Assembly (NCBI GenBank): GCA_903858965.1
Contig: CAIOKY010000149.1
Span: 1 to 64,000 of the forward strand
Length of the DNA: 64,000 bases
Direction: 5' to 3'
DNA from: an uncultured Nitrosomonadales bacterium
Lineage (GTDB): Bacteria; Pseudomonadota; Gammaproteobacteria; Burkholderiales; Gallionellaceae
Position numbers and translations under genes: made by a program. This document shows, one piece after another, positions 7,855 through 18,240 of the stretch; the stretch's first letter is position 1, and every line of letters starts with the position of its first letter. The notes under the pieces were generated by a model that made no database searches, had not been told where the DNA came from, and saw only the letters and a list, made by a program, of their open reading frames with translations.

Positions 7855-9549
7855 CTAAAATAATGAACCTCGACGGTTCTGTTCGTGTGTTTTCGCCCAG
7901 GGATCCTTCAGCGTGACGGTACGGTTAAATACCAGTTTGATACCCGCCTGATGGTAGCGGCGATCGGTACAAAAATAGCCGAGCCGTTCGAACTGGTAGC
8001 GAGTTTCGGGTACGGCGTCTTTCACACAAGCCTCGACCCAACCTCGCACCACGGTGAGTGAATCCGGATTGAGATAGGTACAGAAATCCACGTCCTTGTC
8101 CGCATCCGGTTCTGCGACATTGAACAAACGGTCGTACAACCGAATTTCGGCCGGCAGCGCATGCTCGCGCGACAGGAAGTGGATTACGCCCTTCACTTTG
8201 CGCCCTTCAGGATTTTTGCCCAGCGTGCCATGATCGATGCTGCAACGCAGCTCGATGATTTTTCCAGACATATCTTTAACCGCTTCGTCACAGCGCATCA
8301 CATAGCTGTGGCGCAAGCGTATCTCGCCGCCAAGCGTGAGCCGCTTCCAACCTGCCGGCGGCACTTCGGCAAAATCATCGGCTTCGATGAACAGCTCTTT
8401 GCTGAACGGGACGACGCGTTTACCGAGTTCCGGCATATTGGGATGGAAATCCGCTTCGCGCGCTTGTGCGCCGTCGGCATTGGTGATGGTCACTTTCAAC
8501 GGATTGATGATCGCCATCACGCGCGGCGCGCGCAATTCCAGGTCCTCGCGAATCGCGCCTTCCATGATTGCCATATCGACGATGTTCTCGCTCTTGGAAA
8601 CACCAATGCGTTTGGCGAATTCACGAATGCCTTCCGGCGTATAGCCACGGCGGCGCATGCCGCTGATGGTGGGCATGCGCGGATCGTCCCAACCGCTCAC
8701 GTGTTTCTCGTTCACCAGTTGCAGCAGCTTGCGTTTGCTGGTGATGGTGTAATGCAGCTCCAGCCGTGAAAACTCGTATTGGTGTGGATGACAAGGTATC
8801 GTGATATTGTCCAGCACCCAATCGTAGAGCGGGCGATGATCCTCAAATTCCAGCGTGCACAACGAGTGGGTGATACCTTCCAGCGCGTCGGAAATGCAAT
8901 GGGTATAGTCGTACATCGGGTAGATGCACCACTTGTCTCCGGTACGGATGTGGTGCACGCGGCGGATGCGGTAGATCGCCGGATCGCGCAGGTTGATGTT
9001 GCCGCTGGACATGTCGATCCTGGCACGCAACACACGGCTGCCATCGGCAAATTCGCCGGCGCGCATGCGTGCAAACAGATCCAGATTCTCCGCCACACCG
9101 CGTTCGCGATACGGGCTGTTCTTGCCCGCTTGCGTCAACGTACCGCGATATTCGCGCATCTGTTCGGGCGTGAGGTCGTCCACATAGGCCAATCCCTTTT
9201 GTATCAACTCCACCGCAAATTGATATAACTGTTCGAAATAATCGGACGCCCAGCGCACTTCGCCATCCCACTGGAAACCCAGCCAGCGCACATCCTCCTG
9301 TATGGATTGTGCGTATTCCTCGCTTTCCTTCTCCGGGTTGGTGTCGTCGAAACGCAGGTTGCACTTGCCCCGATAATCCTGCGCCAAGCCGAAGTTCAGG
9401 CAGATAGACTTTGCGTGACCGACATGCAGGTAACCATTCGGCTCGGGAGGAAAGCGCGTGACGATGCCGGTATGTTTCCCGCTCGCCAGATCGGCGTCGA
9501 TGATGGAACGGATGAAATTTGAAACGGCGGGTATTGGCGTGCTGCTCAT
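7855..9549 (-). CDS. glnS: Glutaminyl-tRNA synthetase
   Basis: 564 aa, the usual size for bacterial GlnRS. It charges tRNA-Gln with glutamine using ATP. The class I HIGH motif is [15 protein letters not shown] at residues 34-48 and the KMSKS equivalent is TSKRKL near 270-275. The segments [31 protein letters not shown] and the two C-terminal anticodon-binding beta-barrels (ending LKDPWAKT) are all present. It is monocistronic and convergent with the propeller cluster. Confidence 0.97.
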   Translation of the reverse strand: MSSTPIPAVSNFIRSIIDADLASGKHTGIVTRFPPEPNGYLHVGHAKSICLNFGLAQDYRGKCNLRFDDTNPEKESEEYAQSIQEDVRWLGFQWDGEVRWASDYFEQLYQFAVELIQKGLAYVDDLTPEQMREYRGTLTQAGKNSPYRERGVAENLDLFARMRAGEFADGSRVLRARIDMSSGNINLRDPAIYRIRRVHHIRTGDKWCIYPMYDYTHCISDALEGITHSLCTLEFEDHRPLYDWVLDNITIPCHPHQYEFSRLELHYTITSKRKLLQLVNEKHVSGWDDPRMPTISGMRRRGYTPEGIREFAKRIGVSKSENIVDMAIMEGAIREDLELRAPRVMAIINPLKVTITNADGAQAREADFHPNMPELGKRVVPFSKELFIEADDFAEVPPAGWKRLTLGGEIRLRHSYVMRCDEAVKDMSGKIIELRCSIDHGTLGKNPEGRKVKGVIHFLSREHALPAEIRLYDRLFNVAEPDADKDVDFCTYLNPDSLTVVRGWVEACVKDAVPETRYQFERLGYFCTDRRYHQAGIKLVFNRTVTLKDPWAKTHEQNRRGSLF

Positions 9550-9792
9550 GCTGGATTGTTCTCGGTTTCTGTAGGGTTAAGAATATGCGCTGAGGATTTT
9601 ACCCGAAATCGCAGCAACTAAAGAGGGACAGGAAGCAAGGAGTAAACCTGTTATCCTGTTTTCATTCATCTGCGCAGTCAGGCTCGGAATCCTCATAAGC
9701 TGTGAAAATACGCGGGTTATTTGGTAGAATCTGCGGCCATCCAGAAAAACCTAAAACCGCGCAACTCTGGTGCATCATTCCGGAACTGAACC

Positions 9793-10830
9793 ATGATGAA
9801 TATGCTCAACCGTATTAGCGCAACTCGCTGTGCTCGTTTTGGAGAGACCGGCTTCGCCAGTTTTCATCATCATGCCGCGCTGCTCATCGGCATGTTGCTG
9901 TTGTGCGCCGGTCTGGCGGCTCATGCCGATGACATCGAAGAGGCCAACAAACTGTTCAAGCAAGGCCACCAGGCCCAGGCACTGGACAAAGTGAACAGCT
10001 ATCTCGCCGGCAAACCGAAGGATGCGCAAGCGCGCTTCCTGAAAGGGCTGATCCTCACCGAACAAGCCAAGACCCCGGAGGCCATCAAAATATTCACGGA
10101 ATTGACTGAAGACTACCCTGAACTCCCCGAACCTTTTAACAATCTTGCCGTACTGTATGCCGGACAGGGTGATTACGAAAAAGCGCGACAAGCGCTGGAG
10201 ATGGCGATACGCACTCACCCCAGTTATGCCACCGCGCATGAAAATCTCGGCGACATCTATGCCAAGATGGCCAGCCAGGCATATGACCGAGCCCTGCAAC
10301 TGGACCGCAGTAACACCGCAACACAAACCAAACTGGCCATGATCCAGGAACTTTTTGCGGATGGCACGCACGGCAAAGAGTCTGCCGCACACAATGCCGC
10401 AGCTAAAGCAGAAGTTGCCGCACCTGTCACAGCTGCAGGCAAAGCCGATGCCCAGCCCGAACCCGTCTCGGCATCCTCGTCGAAAAAGGACGAAGGCAAA
10501 AAAGCACAGGAAACAGTGATCGCCTGGGCCGCCGCATGGTCGGCAAAAAATGCGGACCGCTATCTTTCTTTCTATGCCGACGACTTCAAGACGCCCTCAG
10601 GTGAAACCCGCGCTGCATGGGAAGCCACGCGCAGAGAACGCATCAACGCTCCCAAGTTCATTCATGTCGATGTCCGGATATTGTCCACGCAATTCACCGA
10701 CAACAATCATGCCACGGTGAAATTCCACCAGTCTTACAAATCCAGCCAACTGAGATCCTCCGGCAATAAAACCCTGTTGCTGGTAAAGACCGGCGGCAAA
10801 TGGCTGATCCAGGAAGAGCGCGCCAAGTAA
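9793..10830 (+). CDS. Exported TPR protein with C-terminal NTF2-like (Cds6-type) domain
   Basis: 345 aa. A signal peptide (hydrophobic AALLIGMLLLCAGLAAHA) precedes three to four TPR units, for example PFNNLAVLYAGQGDYEKARQ and YATAHENLGDIYAKMASQA. A low-complexity Ala/Lys linker leads to a C-terminal ~105-residue NTF2-like domain (VIAWAAAWSAKNADRYLSFY through LLVKTGGKWLIQEER). This domain type is known from the C-terminus of L,D-transpeptidases of the Cds6 kind, and the adjacent L,D-transpeptidase carries its own copy. Three nucleotides separate the two genes. Probably a periplasmic envelope protein that works with the transpeptidase. Confidence 0.8.
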   Translation: MMNMLNRISATRCARFGETGFASFHHHAALLIGMLLLCAGLAAHADDIEEANKLFKQGHQAQALDKVNSYLAGKPKDAQARFLKGLILTEQAKTPEAIKIFTELTEDYPELPEPFNNLAVLYAGQGDYEKARQALEMAIRTHPSYATAHENLGDIYAKMASQAYDRALQLDRSNTATQTKLAMIQELFADGTHGKESAAHNAAAKAEVAAPVTAAGKADAQPEPVSASSSKKDEGKKAQETVIAWAAAWSAKNADRYLSFYADDFKTPSGETRAAWEATRRERINAPKFIHVDVRILSTQFTDNNHATVKFHQSYKSSQLRSSGNKTLLLVKTGGKWLIQEERAK

Positions 10831-10833
10831 ACC

Positions 10834-12003
10834 ATGACTAGCCGGATACGGATTTTTTTGTTTCTGTGTTGTCTGTTGGTACAGGCCGCGCACGCCCAAC
10901 CGGACTCGGACAGCACGGAAACCCAGTTGGTAAAAAGCCTGCAAGCCATCAACGATAATCACCTCGACCTCGCGCTCAACGAGGTGAACAATCTGCTGCG
11001 CGCCAATCCGAATTTCAAACTGGCGCAATTGGTCAAGGGCGATCTGCTGATGGCACATGCCGGAGCGATCGACAATATCGGCAGTGCGGCCAATGCGCCG
11101 CACAACCAGCTAGAAGATCTGCGCGACGAAGCGCGAGTACGCTTGCAGCGGGTCATGTCGCAATCGGACGCGAAGCTTGTGCCGCGTTTTCTGTGGCAAA
11201 TGGATCCGCAACAAAAATACGCGCTGGTAGTGGACACCAGCCGCGCCACCTTATTCGTTTATGAAAACGTGAATGGAGAACCGCGTTACGTCACCGACTT
11301 CTACGTCACTATCGGCAAACTCGGCACCGAAAAACTTTCTGCCGGCGATCAACGCACCCCTATCGGCGTATATTTCGTCAAGACGGAATTACCCAAAAAC
11401 AAACTTGCCGACATGTATGGCAGCGCGGCCTACCCGCTCAGTTATCCGAATGAATGGGATCGCAAGAACGGGCACACCGGACAAGGTATCTGGCTGCACG
11501 GCACGCCCAAAGATACCTATAGCCGCCCGCCCCGCGCCAGCAACGGCTGTGTGGTTCTGACCAACGATGACCTTAAAAAACTCGCGCCCTACCTGCAAAT
11601 CGGCATCACCCCCGTCATCATCACCAATCAGATGGACTGGAGCAACGAACAGGATCGCAGCGAACGCGATGAACTGCAGCGGGCAGTGGAACAATGGCGC
11701 AAGGACTGGGCCAGCCTCGATACCGGCGGCTACCCAAAACACTACTCACGCAACTTCTCCAGCGGGAATATGAACTACGCGGCCTGGGCGAAACAAAAAC
11801 AACAAGTGAACAGCGCAAAATCCTGGATCAAGGTCAATGTATCGAATATCAGCATGTTCACCTATCCCGAACAACCCGACATGGTGGTGGTCAATTTCGA
11901 GCAGGACTATAGCAGCAACAACCTGTCCAATCGCATGAAGAAGCGCCAATACTGGATCAGGCAGGACAACCATTGGAAAATCATCTACGAAGGAGCTGCA
12001 TAA
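10834..12003 (+). CDS. L,D-transpeptidase (YkuD fold) with C-terminal NTF2-like domain
   Basis: 389 aa. Signal peptide ([15 protein letters not shown]), a short TPR-like helical part ([20 protein letters not shown]), then the YkuD catalytic domain from about residue 125. The active-site signature has His222 in WLHGTP and the catalytic Cys239 in RASNGCVVL. The last ~105 residues are an NTF2-like domain ([20 protein letters not shown] through [15 protein letters not shown]). L,D-transpeptidases make 3-3 peptidoglycan cross-links or attach proteins to peptidoglycan in the periplasm. It follows the TPR partner by 3 nt and precedes the cyclophilin by 1 nt, so the three form an operon. Confidence 0.93.
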   Translation: MTSRIRIFLFLCCLLVQAAHAQPDSDSTETQLVKSLQAINDNHLDLALNEVNNLLRANPNFKLAQLVKGDLLMAHAGAIDNIGSAANAPHNQLEDLRDEARVRLQRVMSQSDAKLVPRFLWQMDPQQKYALVVDTSRATLFVYENVNGEPRYVTDFYVTIGKLGTEKLSAGDQRTPIGVYFVKTELPKNKLADMYGSAAYPLSYPNEWDRKNGHTGQGIWLHGTPKDTYSRPPRASNGCVVLTNDDLKKLAPYLQIGITPVIITNQMDWSNEQDRSERDELQRAVEQWRKDWASLDTGGYPKHYSRNFSSGNMNYAAWAKQKQQVNSAKSWIKVNVSNISMFTYPEQPDMVVVNFEQDYSSNNLSNRMKKRQYWIRQDNHWKIIYEGAA

Positions 12004-12004
12004 C

Positions 12005-12598
12005 ATGAAACAATTTTTCACCGCGATGTTTGCACTGTTGCTGTGCTGCACAATGCAATCTTCCCATTCTTCAACCCTAGACAACAAAACAACACAGGAC
12101 AAAAAAACCATGGTCAAACTGCACACCAATCACGGCGTTATCACTTTGCAACTGGACGCTGAAAAGGCGCCCGACACCGTCAAGAATTTCCTCGAGTATG
12201 TGAACAGCGGTTTTTACAGCGGCACCATCTTCCACCGCGTAATCGCCAACTTCATGATCCAGGGCGGCGGCTTTGAGCCGGGCATGAAGCAGAAGAAGGC
12301 CAATGCCCCGATCAAGAACGAAGCCGCCAACGGCTTGAAGAACGACATCTATACCGTCGCAATGGCGCGGACCGGCGACCCGCATTCCGCCACCGCGCAG
12401 TTTTTCATCAACGTTAAAAACAATGACTTCCTCAACTACCCCGGACAGGATGGCTGGGGTTATTGCGTATTCGGCAAAGTGGTAGAAGGCACGGAAGTAG
12501 TGGACGCGATACGCAACGTAAAGACAGGCTTCCGTTCAGGCTTCCAGGACGTACCCTTGGAAGACGTCATCATCACCAGCGCGGAAGTCGTGAAGTAA
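12005..12598 (+). CDS. Cyclophilin-type peptidyl-prolyl cis-trans isomerase
   Basis: 197 aa. The cyclophilin core ([62 protein letters not shown]) has the catalytic Arg in FHRVI and the FFIN segment. It speeds proline isomerisation during protein folding. The ATG at 12005 adds a signal-like N-terminus ([20 protein letters not shown]), which would send it to the periplasm. An internal ATG at 12110 would give a cytoplasmic PpiB-sized enzyme of 162 aa. The 1-nt gap to the transpeptidase supports the longer start. Close to ppiA/ppiB; the symbol is left open for that reason. Confidence 0.9.
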   Translation: MKQFFTAMFALLLCCTMQSSHSSTLDNKTTQDKKTMVKLHTNHGVITLQLDAEKAPDTVKNFLEYVNSGFYSGTIFHRVIANFMIQGGGFEPGMKQKKANAPIKNEAANGLKNDIYTVAMARTGDPHSATAQFFINVKNNDFLNYPGQDGWGYCVFGKVVEGTEVVDAIRNVKTGFRSGFQDVPLEDVIITSAEVVK

Positions 12599-12684
12599 CC
12601 CAGACAACGGCGCTTCAGGCCCCACAGGGACGCAATTTTCTATGCGGCTCTGCCGCATGAAAATGGTCAGCGCCGTTTTAGTTT

Positions 12685-13410
12685 ATGCCACCGCACACAC
12701 TGTTCATCTCCGACCTGCATCTCAGTGCAGACCATCCGCACAGCATCGCGGCGTTCCAGCGTTTCATCACGACACTCGCGCCGCAAGCCGAAGCCCTGTA
12801 TATCCTCGGTGACCTGCTCGAATACTGGGCGGGCGACGATGATCGGCACGATTTTTTTCATGCCGGAATAGTTAACGCATTGCGTGACCTTGCAGCACAC
12901 GGCACTAAAGTCTATCTGATGCATGGCAACCGCGATTTGCTGATGGGCGACGCGCTCGCGCAAGCCTGCCGCGCCAAGCTATTGCCGGACCCGACCCTGC
13001 TTGACCTGTATGGCACGCCCACGCTGCTCACTCACGGTGACACGCTGTGCACAGATGATGTCGAGTATCAGAAATTTCGCGCACAGGTACATGATGCGCA
13101 GTTCCAGAAAAGCTTTCTCGCCCAGCCGCTCGCGGCACGCAAAGCCTACATAGAACAACTGCGCCGGCAAAGCACTGCTGCCAAACAAAACAAGGACAGC
13201 GCGATCATGGATGTGAACGATGCCGCAGTTGCCACGCTGCTGCGCGAATATCGTTACCCACGGCTGATACATGGCCACACCCACCGCCCCAAACGCCATG
13301 AGCATGTGGTCGACGGACATCGATGCGAACGTTGGGTATTAAGCGACTGGGATCAGCGAATCTCGATTTTGTGCTGCGACGCACAGGGCTGCCGGGCAAT
13401 CAATTTTTGA
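12685..13410 (+). CDS. lpxH: UDP-2,3-diacylglucosamine diphosphatase
   Basis: 241 aa, normal LpxH length. A calcineurin-like metallophosphoesterase that splits UDP-2,3-diacylglucosamine to lipid X in lipid A synthesis at the inner face of the membrane. Metal-site motifs are FISDLHL (Asp10, His12), LGDLLEYWAGDD (Asp43), MHGNRD (His80), LTHGDT (His117) and IHGHTHRP near the C-terminus. Its last codons overlap the convergent nuclease gene by 11 bp. Confidence 0.95.
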   Translation: MPPHTLFISDLHLSADHPHSIAAFQRFITTLAPQAEALYILGDLLEYWAGDDDRHDFFHAGIVNALRDLAAHGTKVYLMHGNRDLLMGDALAQACRAKLLPDPTLLDLYGTPTLLTHGDTLCTDDVEYQKFRAQVHDAQFQKSFLAQPLAARKAYIEQLRRQSTAAKQNKDSAIMDVNDAAVATLLREYRYPRLIHGHTHRPKRHEHVVDGHRCERWVLSDWDQRISILCCDAQGCRAINF

Positions 13411-14110
13411 TTTTCTGTTGCGGCGCACACAAACTCTCGCACGGTATGCCGTCGCCATCCCCATCCAGTGATTTGACGCCGCACTGCGTCAGGTAATACT
13501 TCGCTTCCTCGCACGAGGACATCTCCGAACAACGCTTCTTGTTGCCGCAGCTTGCGCCGGACGTAACCGTTGCAGAAGCGGCAACGGATTGTGTAGATGG
13601 GTGCAGCTTGCGCCATTCCCATGGAGGGGTCGGATCGCGCTGCGCCCATAATCCGCGCGGCGCTTGCCTGGCTTCATCCTGCAACGCGATCAAGGCCTTG
13701 TTGCTGTGGAAGTTTGAATATTCCCATGCCATACCGCGGCGAACTTGTTCGGCATTCACGTCCAGGCCATTTATGCTGAGATGCGCAACCATTCGGCCAT
13801 ATTGATCCATGGTTTCACTGACGAATTTAATTCGCTTACCCATCACCATATCGGAGAGCGATTGCTTGGAAGCTTCGCCAAAGGCCTGCGCTTTTTGCCA
13901 GTTGGGCGGCTGGCCGCCCATCCCTGCATGACCGACTTCCGGTGCATCGATCTCGGCAAGGCGTATCTTTAACAGCCCGTTCGCTCGCTTGATCAATACC
14001 GTGTCACCGTCCAACACCGCAATAACCTTGGCGCTAAATTCCTCGCCATAAACCAACCCGCTTGTGCAAAACAACGTGACACAAATCAACCATGTGGCAA
14101 TCTTGTTCAT
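13400..14110 (-). CDS. Exported thermonuclease-fold (SNase) nuclease with C-terminal excalibur domain
   Basis: 236 aa. After a signal peptide (IATWLICVTLFCTSGLVYG) comes a staphylococcal-nuclease OB-fold: VIAVLDGDTVLIKRANG, KIRLAEIDAPEVG with the catalytic Arg/Glu region, and YGRMVAHLSINGLDVNAE. The last ~45 residues (CSEMSSCEEAKYYLTQCG, then SLDGDGDGIPCESLC) are an excalibur calcium-binding domain, often joined to secreted nucleases. It likely degrades extracellular or periplasmic nucleic acid in a Ca-dependent way. It is the last gene of the minus-strand run, 14 bp after pgpA. Confidence 0.9.
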   Translation of the reverse strand: MNKIATWLICVTLFCTSGLVYGEEFSAKVIAVLDGDTVLIKRANGLLKIRLAEIDAPEVGHAGMGGQPPNWQKAQAFGEASKQSLSDMVMGKRIKFVSETMDQYGRMVAHLSINGLDVNAEQVRRGMAWEYSNFHSNKALIALQDEARQAPRGLWAQRDPTPPWEWRKLHPSTQSVAASATVTSGASCGNKKRCSEMSSCEEAKYYLTQCGVKSLDGDGDGIPCESLCAPQQKIKN

Positions 14111-14124
14111 GTCAGAATTTGGAT

Positions 14125-14640
14125 TTATATCAGGGCGCTCTTAACCAAAGCCATGCACATCAAGGCGTAGCCGGCGGCAAGCAGATCGTCGAACATCACG
14201 CCCAGCCCGCCATGCCAGTTGCTATCGAAATAGCGTATCGGCGGCGGCTTGAGAATATCGAAGATGCGAAACAACACGAAAGCCAGCAACGACCAATACC
14301 AGCCGGGCGGCGTGAAGAACAACACCAGCATGAACGACACCACCTCGTCCCACACGATGCCGCCGTAATCCGCCACACCCAATGCTTTTCCGGTGATGCC
14401 GCAGACCCACACACCGAGCGCAAAAAACAAGATCAGCATCGCGATGAACAGATTGTCCGGCAACAGCGGCGCAAGCAGCCAATACAGCGGGAATGCGACC
14501 AACGTACCGAATGTGCCGGGAGCCTTGCGCGCCAGGCCGCTGCCAAACCCGAAAGAAATCAAATGCGCGGGATGGCTGAACAAGAATCTCCAGCCCGGCT
14601 TGACCAGCAGTTCATTGGACAATTCATCTGAAGTGGTCAT
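14125..14640 (-). CDS. pgpA: Phosphatidylglycerophosphatase A
   Basis: 171 aa from the ATG at 14640; an in-frame upstream start at 14706 would overlap thiL far more and adds unfamiliar residues. It removes phosphate from phosphatidylglycerol phosphate in the inner membrane. Family marks are FGSGLARKAPGTFGTLVAFP at the N-terminus, the DYGGIVWDEVVSFMLVLFF acidic segment and LLAAGYALMCMAL at the end, with three or four membrane helices. It overlaps the thiL end by 17 bp, as in other betaproteobacteria. Confidence 0.93.
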   Translation of the reverse strand: MTTSDELSNELLVKPGWRFLFSHPAHLISFGFGSGLARKAPGTFGTLVAFPLYWLLAPLLPDNLFIAMLILFFALGVWVCGITGKALGVADYGGIVWDEVVSFMLVLFFTPPGWYWSLLAFVLFRIFDILKPPPIRYFDSNWHGGLGVMFDDLLAAGYALMCMALVKSALI

Positions 14641-15571
14641 AACTGCCGCTTTCAAGTTTGAGTGGATTACCCGCCGCATCGTGCACGATGCAGCCGCGCC
14701 CCGCAACCACTTTCCCGATACAGGTCAGTGGCAATTCAAGTCGCGCACCGATGCTCATTATCTCGGCGTGGCGCTTGGCAGATGCAGTAAAGCACAATTC
14801 GTAATCATCGCCGCCGGATAACGCACATTGTCTGGCCGTGCCAATATGCCTTCCCATTGTCGGCGAAAGAGGCAGCGCGGGAAATTCAACCTGTGCGCCC
14901 ACTTCAGAGGCATCGAGTATGTGCCCGAGATCGGCAAGCAATCCATCGGAAATATCAATCATGCTATTGGCAACACCGCGCAATGCCAGTCCCAACAGGA
15001 CACGCGGCTGAGGCTGATGCAAAGCTGGCGCACAAGCGGAAAGCTCAGCATCGGACAACACGATGCGCTGCTGCAAATGCGCCAAGGCCAGTGCGGCATC
15101 GCCCAATGTTCCCGATACCCACACCTCATCGCCAACCTGTGCTCCGCTGCGCAACAGCGCCATTGCCTGCGGAACTTCGCCCATGATGGTCACACTCAAA
15201 TTGAGCGGCCCGCGTGTGGTATCACCACCGACCAGTTCCACGCCAAACTGTTGCGCCAAAGCAAAAAATCCCGCACTGAATTTTTCCAGCCAGGCTTCAT
15301 TTGCTTCAGGCAACGAGACCGCCAGCGTCGCCCAGCGGGGTGTTGCGCCCATCGCCGCCATGTCGGACAGGTTCACTGCCAGCGTCTTATGGCCCAGTAA
15401 AAAGGGATCTGCATCCGGAAAGAAATGCGTACCGCTCACCAGCATGTCAGTGGATACCACCAGCATGTTGCCTGTGTTGACTTGCAGCAGCGCAGCATCG
15501 TCGCCTATACCGAGCAGTGTGCCCGGTGTTGGTCGAGTGAAATAGCGGCGGATCAGGTCAAATTCCGTCAT
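14624..15571 (-). CDS. thiL: Thiamine-monophosphate kinase
   Basis: 315 aa. It phosphorylates thiamine monophosphate to the active diphosphate coenzyme. PurM-like ATP-binding fold with GIGDDAALL at the N-terminus, the Mg-binding VSTDMLVSGTHF segment, HKTLAVNLSDMAAMGA, GGDTTRGPLNLSVT, NSMIDISDGLLADLGHIL and SGGDDYELCFT. Follows nusB by 16 bp in the riboflavin superoperon. Confidence 0.96.
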   Translation of the reverse strand: MTEFDLIRRYFTRPTPGTLLGIGDDAALLQVNTGNMLVVSTDMLVSGTHFFPDADPFLLGHKTLAVNLSDMAAMGATPRWATLAVSLPEANEAWLEKFSAGFFALAQQFGVELVGGDTTRGPLNLSVTIMGEVPQAMALLRSGAQVGDEVWVSGTLGDAALALAHLQQRIVLSDAELSACAPALHQPQPRVLLGLALRGVANSMIDISDGLLADLGHILDASEVGAQVEFPALPLSPTMGRHIGTARQCALSGGDDYELCFTASAKRHAEIMSIGARLELPLTCIGKVVAGRGCIVHDAAGNPLKLESGSYDHFR

Positions 15572-15587
15572 GCGGAATCATCCGGAC

Positions 15588-16079
15588 TTAAGGCTTGCTA
15601 TCGGCCGCGCATTCCAGCGCGCGCACTTGCGGCGCCAGTTTATCGAGCACACCGTTGACGAACTTATGGCCGTCGGTTCCGCCAAAGGTCTTGGCCAGCT
15701 CGACAGCTTCATTGATAACCACCCTGTATGGCACTTCCAGGTTTTGCACCAGTTCAAATGCACCCAGCAGCAACACCGCAAATTCCACCGGACTAAGCTC
15801 TTCCAGCGGACGATCAAGATGCGGGGTGATCAGCGCCTCGATGTCGGCATGATGACTCAAGGCGCCGCGCAGCAATTTGGCAAACAACTCCTTGTCGAAA
15901 CGGCCGATATTCTTTTCGGACTGTATCTGCTTTTCGATTTTCGCCTCATCACCCGCCGTGATGCGCCATTGGTAGATACCCTGCATGGCCAGCTCACGGG
16001 CACGATGGCGCGGACTTTTATTCGTTACATTTTTTGTATTCGGTGCTTTTTTAGCTTCGACCGCGACAGCCTTGCTCAT
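15588..16079 (-). CDS. nusB: Transcription antitermination protein NusB
   Basis: 163 aa. An all-helical protein that binds boxA RNA with S10 during rRNA antitermination. Visible NusB features are the basic N-terminus with [30 protein letters not shown] and [27 protein letters not shown] (read in parts). Its ATG overlaps the ribH stop (ATGA), consistent with coupling. Confidence 0.95.
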   Translation of the reverse strand: MSKAVAVEAKKAPNTKNVTNKSPRHRARELAMQGIYQWRITAGDEAKIEKQIQSEKNIGRFDKELFAKLLRGALSHHADIEALITPHLDRPLEELSPVEFAVLLLGAFELVQNLEVPYRVVINEAVELAKTFGGTDGHKFVNGVLDKLAPQVRALECAADSKP

Positions 16080-16528
16080 GTCAGGCCTCGCAGCAGATTA
16101 ACCATCTCGATCGCCACCAGCGCGGCTTCACTGCCTTTGACGTGCATGCGCGCAATCGCCTGATCGTCGCTATCGGTAGTCAGTATCGCATTCGCTATCG
16201 GCACTCCGGTATGCAGTTGCACTTCACCCACACAGCGTGCCGATTCGTTCGCCACTATTTCAAAATGATAAGTATCGCCACGTATCACCGCACCCAGCGC
16301 AATCAGCGCATCGAGTCTACCGCTCTGTGCCATGCGCTGCAGCACCAGTGCGATCTCCAGCGCGCCCGGCACCGTTGCCAGCGTGATGTCATCTTCGCGT
16401 ACACCCTGCTTCACCAATTGCGCCCGGCATGCGCCCAGCAGACCTTCGCACACTTCGCTATTGAAGCGGCTTTGCACGATGCCGATACGCAGGCCCGCGC
16501 CGTTCAGATTTTTTTCGATCTCTTTCAT
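16076..16528 (-). CDS. ribH: 6,7-dimethyl-8-ribityllumazine synthase
   Basis: 150 aa from the ATG at 16528, preceded by AGGAA at a good distance; longer upstream reading is in the ribBA shadow. It condenses 5-amino-6-ribitylaminouracil with dihydroxybutanone phosphate, the penultimate riboflavin step, and forms icosahedral or pentameric assemblies. Family marks are [52 protein letters not shown] with the catalytic His, and a conserved [15 protein letters not shown] end. 11 bp follow ribBA. Confidence 0.96.
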   Translation of the reverse strand: MKEIEKNLNGAGLRIGIVQSRFNSEVCEGLLGACRAQLVKQGVREDDITLATVPGALEIALVLQRMAQSGRLDALIALGAVIRGDTYHFEIVANESARCVGEVQLHTGVPIANAILTTDSDDQAIARMHVKGSEAALVAIEMVNLLRGLT

Positions 16529-16539
16529 CAGTTCATTCC

Positions 16540-17637
16540 TTATGTTTCGTGGCTGGCATAGCCAACCACTTCCAGGCCAAAGCCCGTCATGCTCGGCATC
16601 TTGTGCGGCGTGGCCAGCAAGCGCATCTTGCCGACATTGAGGTCGCGCAATATCTGTGCGCCGATCCCGTAGCTGCGCGGATCCCATTGCGTGGTCTGTT
16701 GATTGGCGACATCCAGTGCGGCGCGCGCGCGCAATTCCTGCGGCGTCTCGCCGCGGTGCAGCAACACCAGCACGCCCGCCGCCGACTGGCCGATCTTCTG
16801 CATGGCTTTGTTGACGCTGATCGAATGTGAATGATCGGCTTGCTCCAGAAAATCCATCACCGACAGCGGTTCATGCACGCGCACCAGTGTTTCCGTATTG
16901 TGTCGCAGATCGCCATGCACCAGCGCAAGATGCGTGCGTTGTGTGGTCTTGTCCACATACGTCACCAGATCGAATTCACCATATGCGGTCTGCACCTTGC
17001 GGCGCGCCACGCGCTCGACCAGTTTTTCGTGCTGGCTGCGATGCTCGATCAGGTCGGCGATCGTGCCGATCTTGAGTCCGTGCTGTTTGGCGTACACGAT
17101 CAGATCAGGGAGACGCGCCATCTCGCCGTCGTCTTTGAGTATCTCGCAGATCACCGATGCCGGTGTCAGTCCGGCCAGCTGCGCCAGATCGCAACCCGCC
17201 TCGGTATGACCCGCACGCACTAGTACGCCGCCGGGTTGGGCACGCAGCGGAAAGATATGCCCCGGCTGCACGATGTCGGACGGTTTAGCATTTTTGTCCG
17301 CTGCAACCTGCACGGTACGCGCACGGTCTGCCGCCGAGATGCCGGTAGTCACCCCGCTTGCGGCCTCGATAGACAACGTGAAATTGGTCGCCAGCGGCAA
17401 GCCGTTCTCGCGCACCATCAACGGCAGGTTGAGCTGCTTACAATGCATCTCGGTCAGTGTCAGGCAAATCAACCCGCGGCCATGCCTGGCCATGAAGTTG
17501 ATCTTTTCCGGCGTGACAAATTCGGCGGCGAACACCAGGTCACCCTCGTTCTCGCGGTCTTCCTCATCGACCAGTACGACCATGCGTCCGGCGCGTATCT
17601 CTTCGATGATTTCCTGTATGGGGGATATTCCAGTCAT
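16540..17637 (-). CDS. ribBA: RibBA-type protein: DHBP synthase with a degenerate GTP cyclohydrolase II half
   Basis: 365 aa. The N-terminal ~205 residues are an intact 3,4-dihydroxy-2-butanone-4-phosphate synthase: [20 protein letters not shown] acidic metal/substrate loop, [29 protein letters not shown]. It turns ribulose 5-phosphate into the four-carbon unit for lumazine. The C-terminal half has the GTP cyclohydrolase II fold but where active enzymes carry HSECLTGD...RCDC, this one reads [12 protein letters not shown], so the three zinc-binding Cys are gone. The ring-opening activity should be absent and another ribA is expected elsewhere in the genome. Confidence 0.93.
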   Translation of the reverse strand: MTGISPIQEIIEEIRAGRMVVLVDEEDRENEGDLVFAAEFVTPEKINFMARHGRGLICLTLTEMHCKQLNLPLMVRENGLPLATNFTLSIEAASGVTTGISAADRARTVQVAADKNAKPSDIVQPGHIFPLRAQPGGVLVRAGHTEAGCDLAQLAGLTPASVICEILKDDGEMARLPDLIVYAKQHGLKIGTIADLIEHRSQHEKLVERVARRKVQTAYGEFDLVTYVDKTTQRTHLALVHGDLRHNTETLVRVHEPLSVMDFLEQADHSHSISVNKAMQKIGQSAAGVLVLLHRGETPQELRARAALDVANQQTTQWDPRSYGIGAQILRDLNVGKMRLLATPHKMPSMTGFGLEVVGYASHET

Positions 17638-17649
17638 TGGGCTTGTTCT

Positions 17650-18240
17650 CTAATTGGCCGACATCATTCGTTCGACATAGCGCGCGATCATATCCGCTTC
17701 AAGGTTGACACGTTTGCCGGCGCGCAAATAATTCAGGTTCGTCATCTGTAGGGTGTGCGGGATCAGGTTCACGCTGAACTCATTGCCGCTCACTTGGTTG
17801 ATGGTCAGGCTGACGCCGTTGATCGCAATTGAGCCCTTGACCGCAATGAATTTTGCCAATGCCTGTGGTACGCGCACCACCAGTTTCCAGCTTTCGCCCA
17901 GATCGGTGAATGCTACAACTTCGCCCACTCCATCCACGTGGCCGCTGACCAGATGCCCGTCCAGCCGGTCACTCAAGCGCAACGCCTTTTCCAGATTCAC
18001 CGGCGCGCCTATTGTATCCAGTCCCTCGGTGCAATTCAGTGTTTCGCGCGACACATCGACGCTAAAGCTGTCGAGAGTATGCGCGACGACTGTCAGGCAA
18101 ACCCCGTTCACCGCGATACTGTCGCCGCGCTGCACATCGCGCATATCCAAAGTATCGATTGCAATCACCAGACGCAGGCCACCGTCACGGTCGCTTGCCT
18201 GCTTGATACTGCCGATGTCCTCAACGATGCCGCTAAACAT
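17650..18240 (-). CDS. ribE: Riboflavin synthase, alpha chain
   Basis: 196 aa. Two tandem lumazine-binding domains: the N-terminal [12 protein letters not shown] start with [14 protein letters not shown], and the second with [14 protein letters not shown]. It dismutates two lumazines into riboflavin and the pyrimidine precursor. It begins 8 bp inside the end of ribD and ends 12 bp before ribBA. No FMN riboswitch is seen upstream of any rib gene here. Confidence 0.96.
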   Translation of the reverse strand: MFSGIVEDIGSIKQASDRDGGLRLVIAIDTLDMRDVQRGDSIAVNGVCLTVVAHTLDSFSVDVSRETLNCTEGLDTIGAPVNLEKALRLSDRLDGHLVSGHVDGVGEVVAFTDLGESWKLVVRVPQALAKFIAVKGSIAINGVSLTINQVSGNEFSVNLIPHTLQMTNLNYLRAGKRVNLEADMIARYVERMMSAN

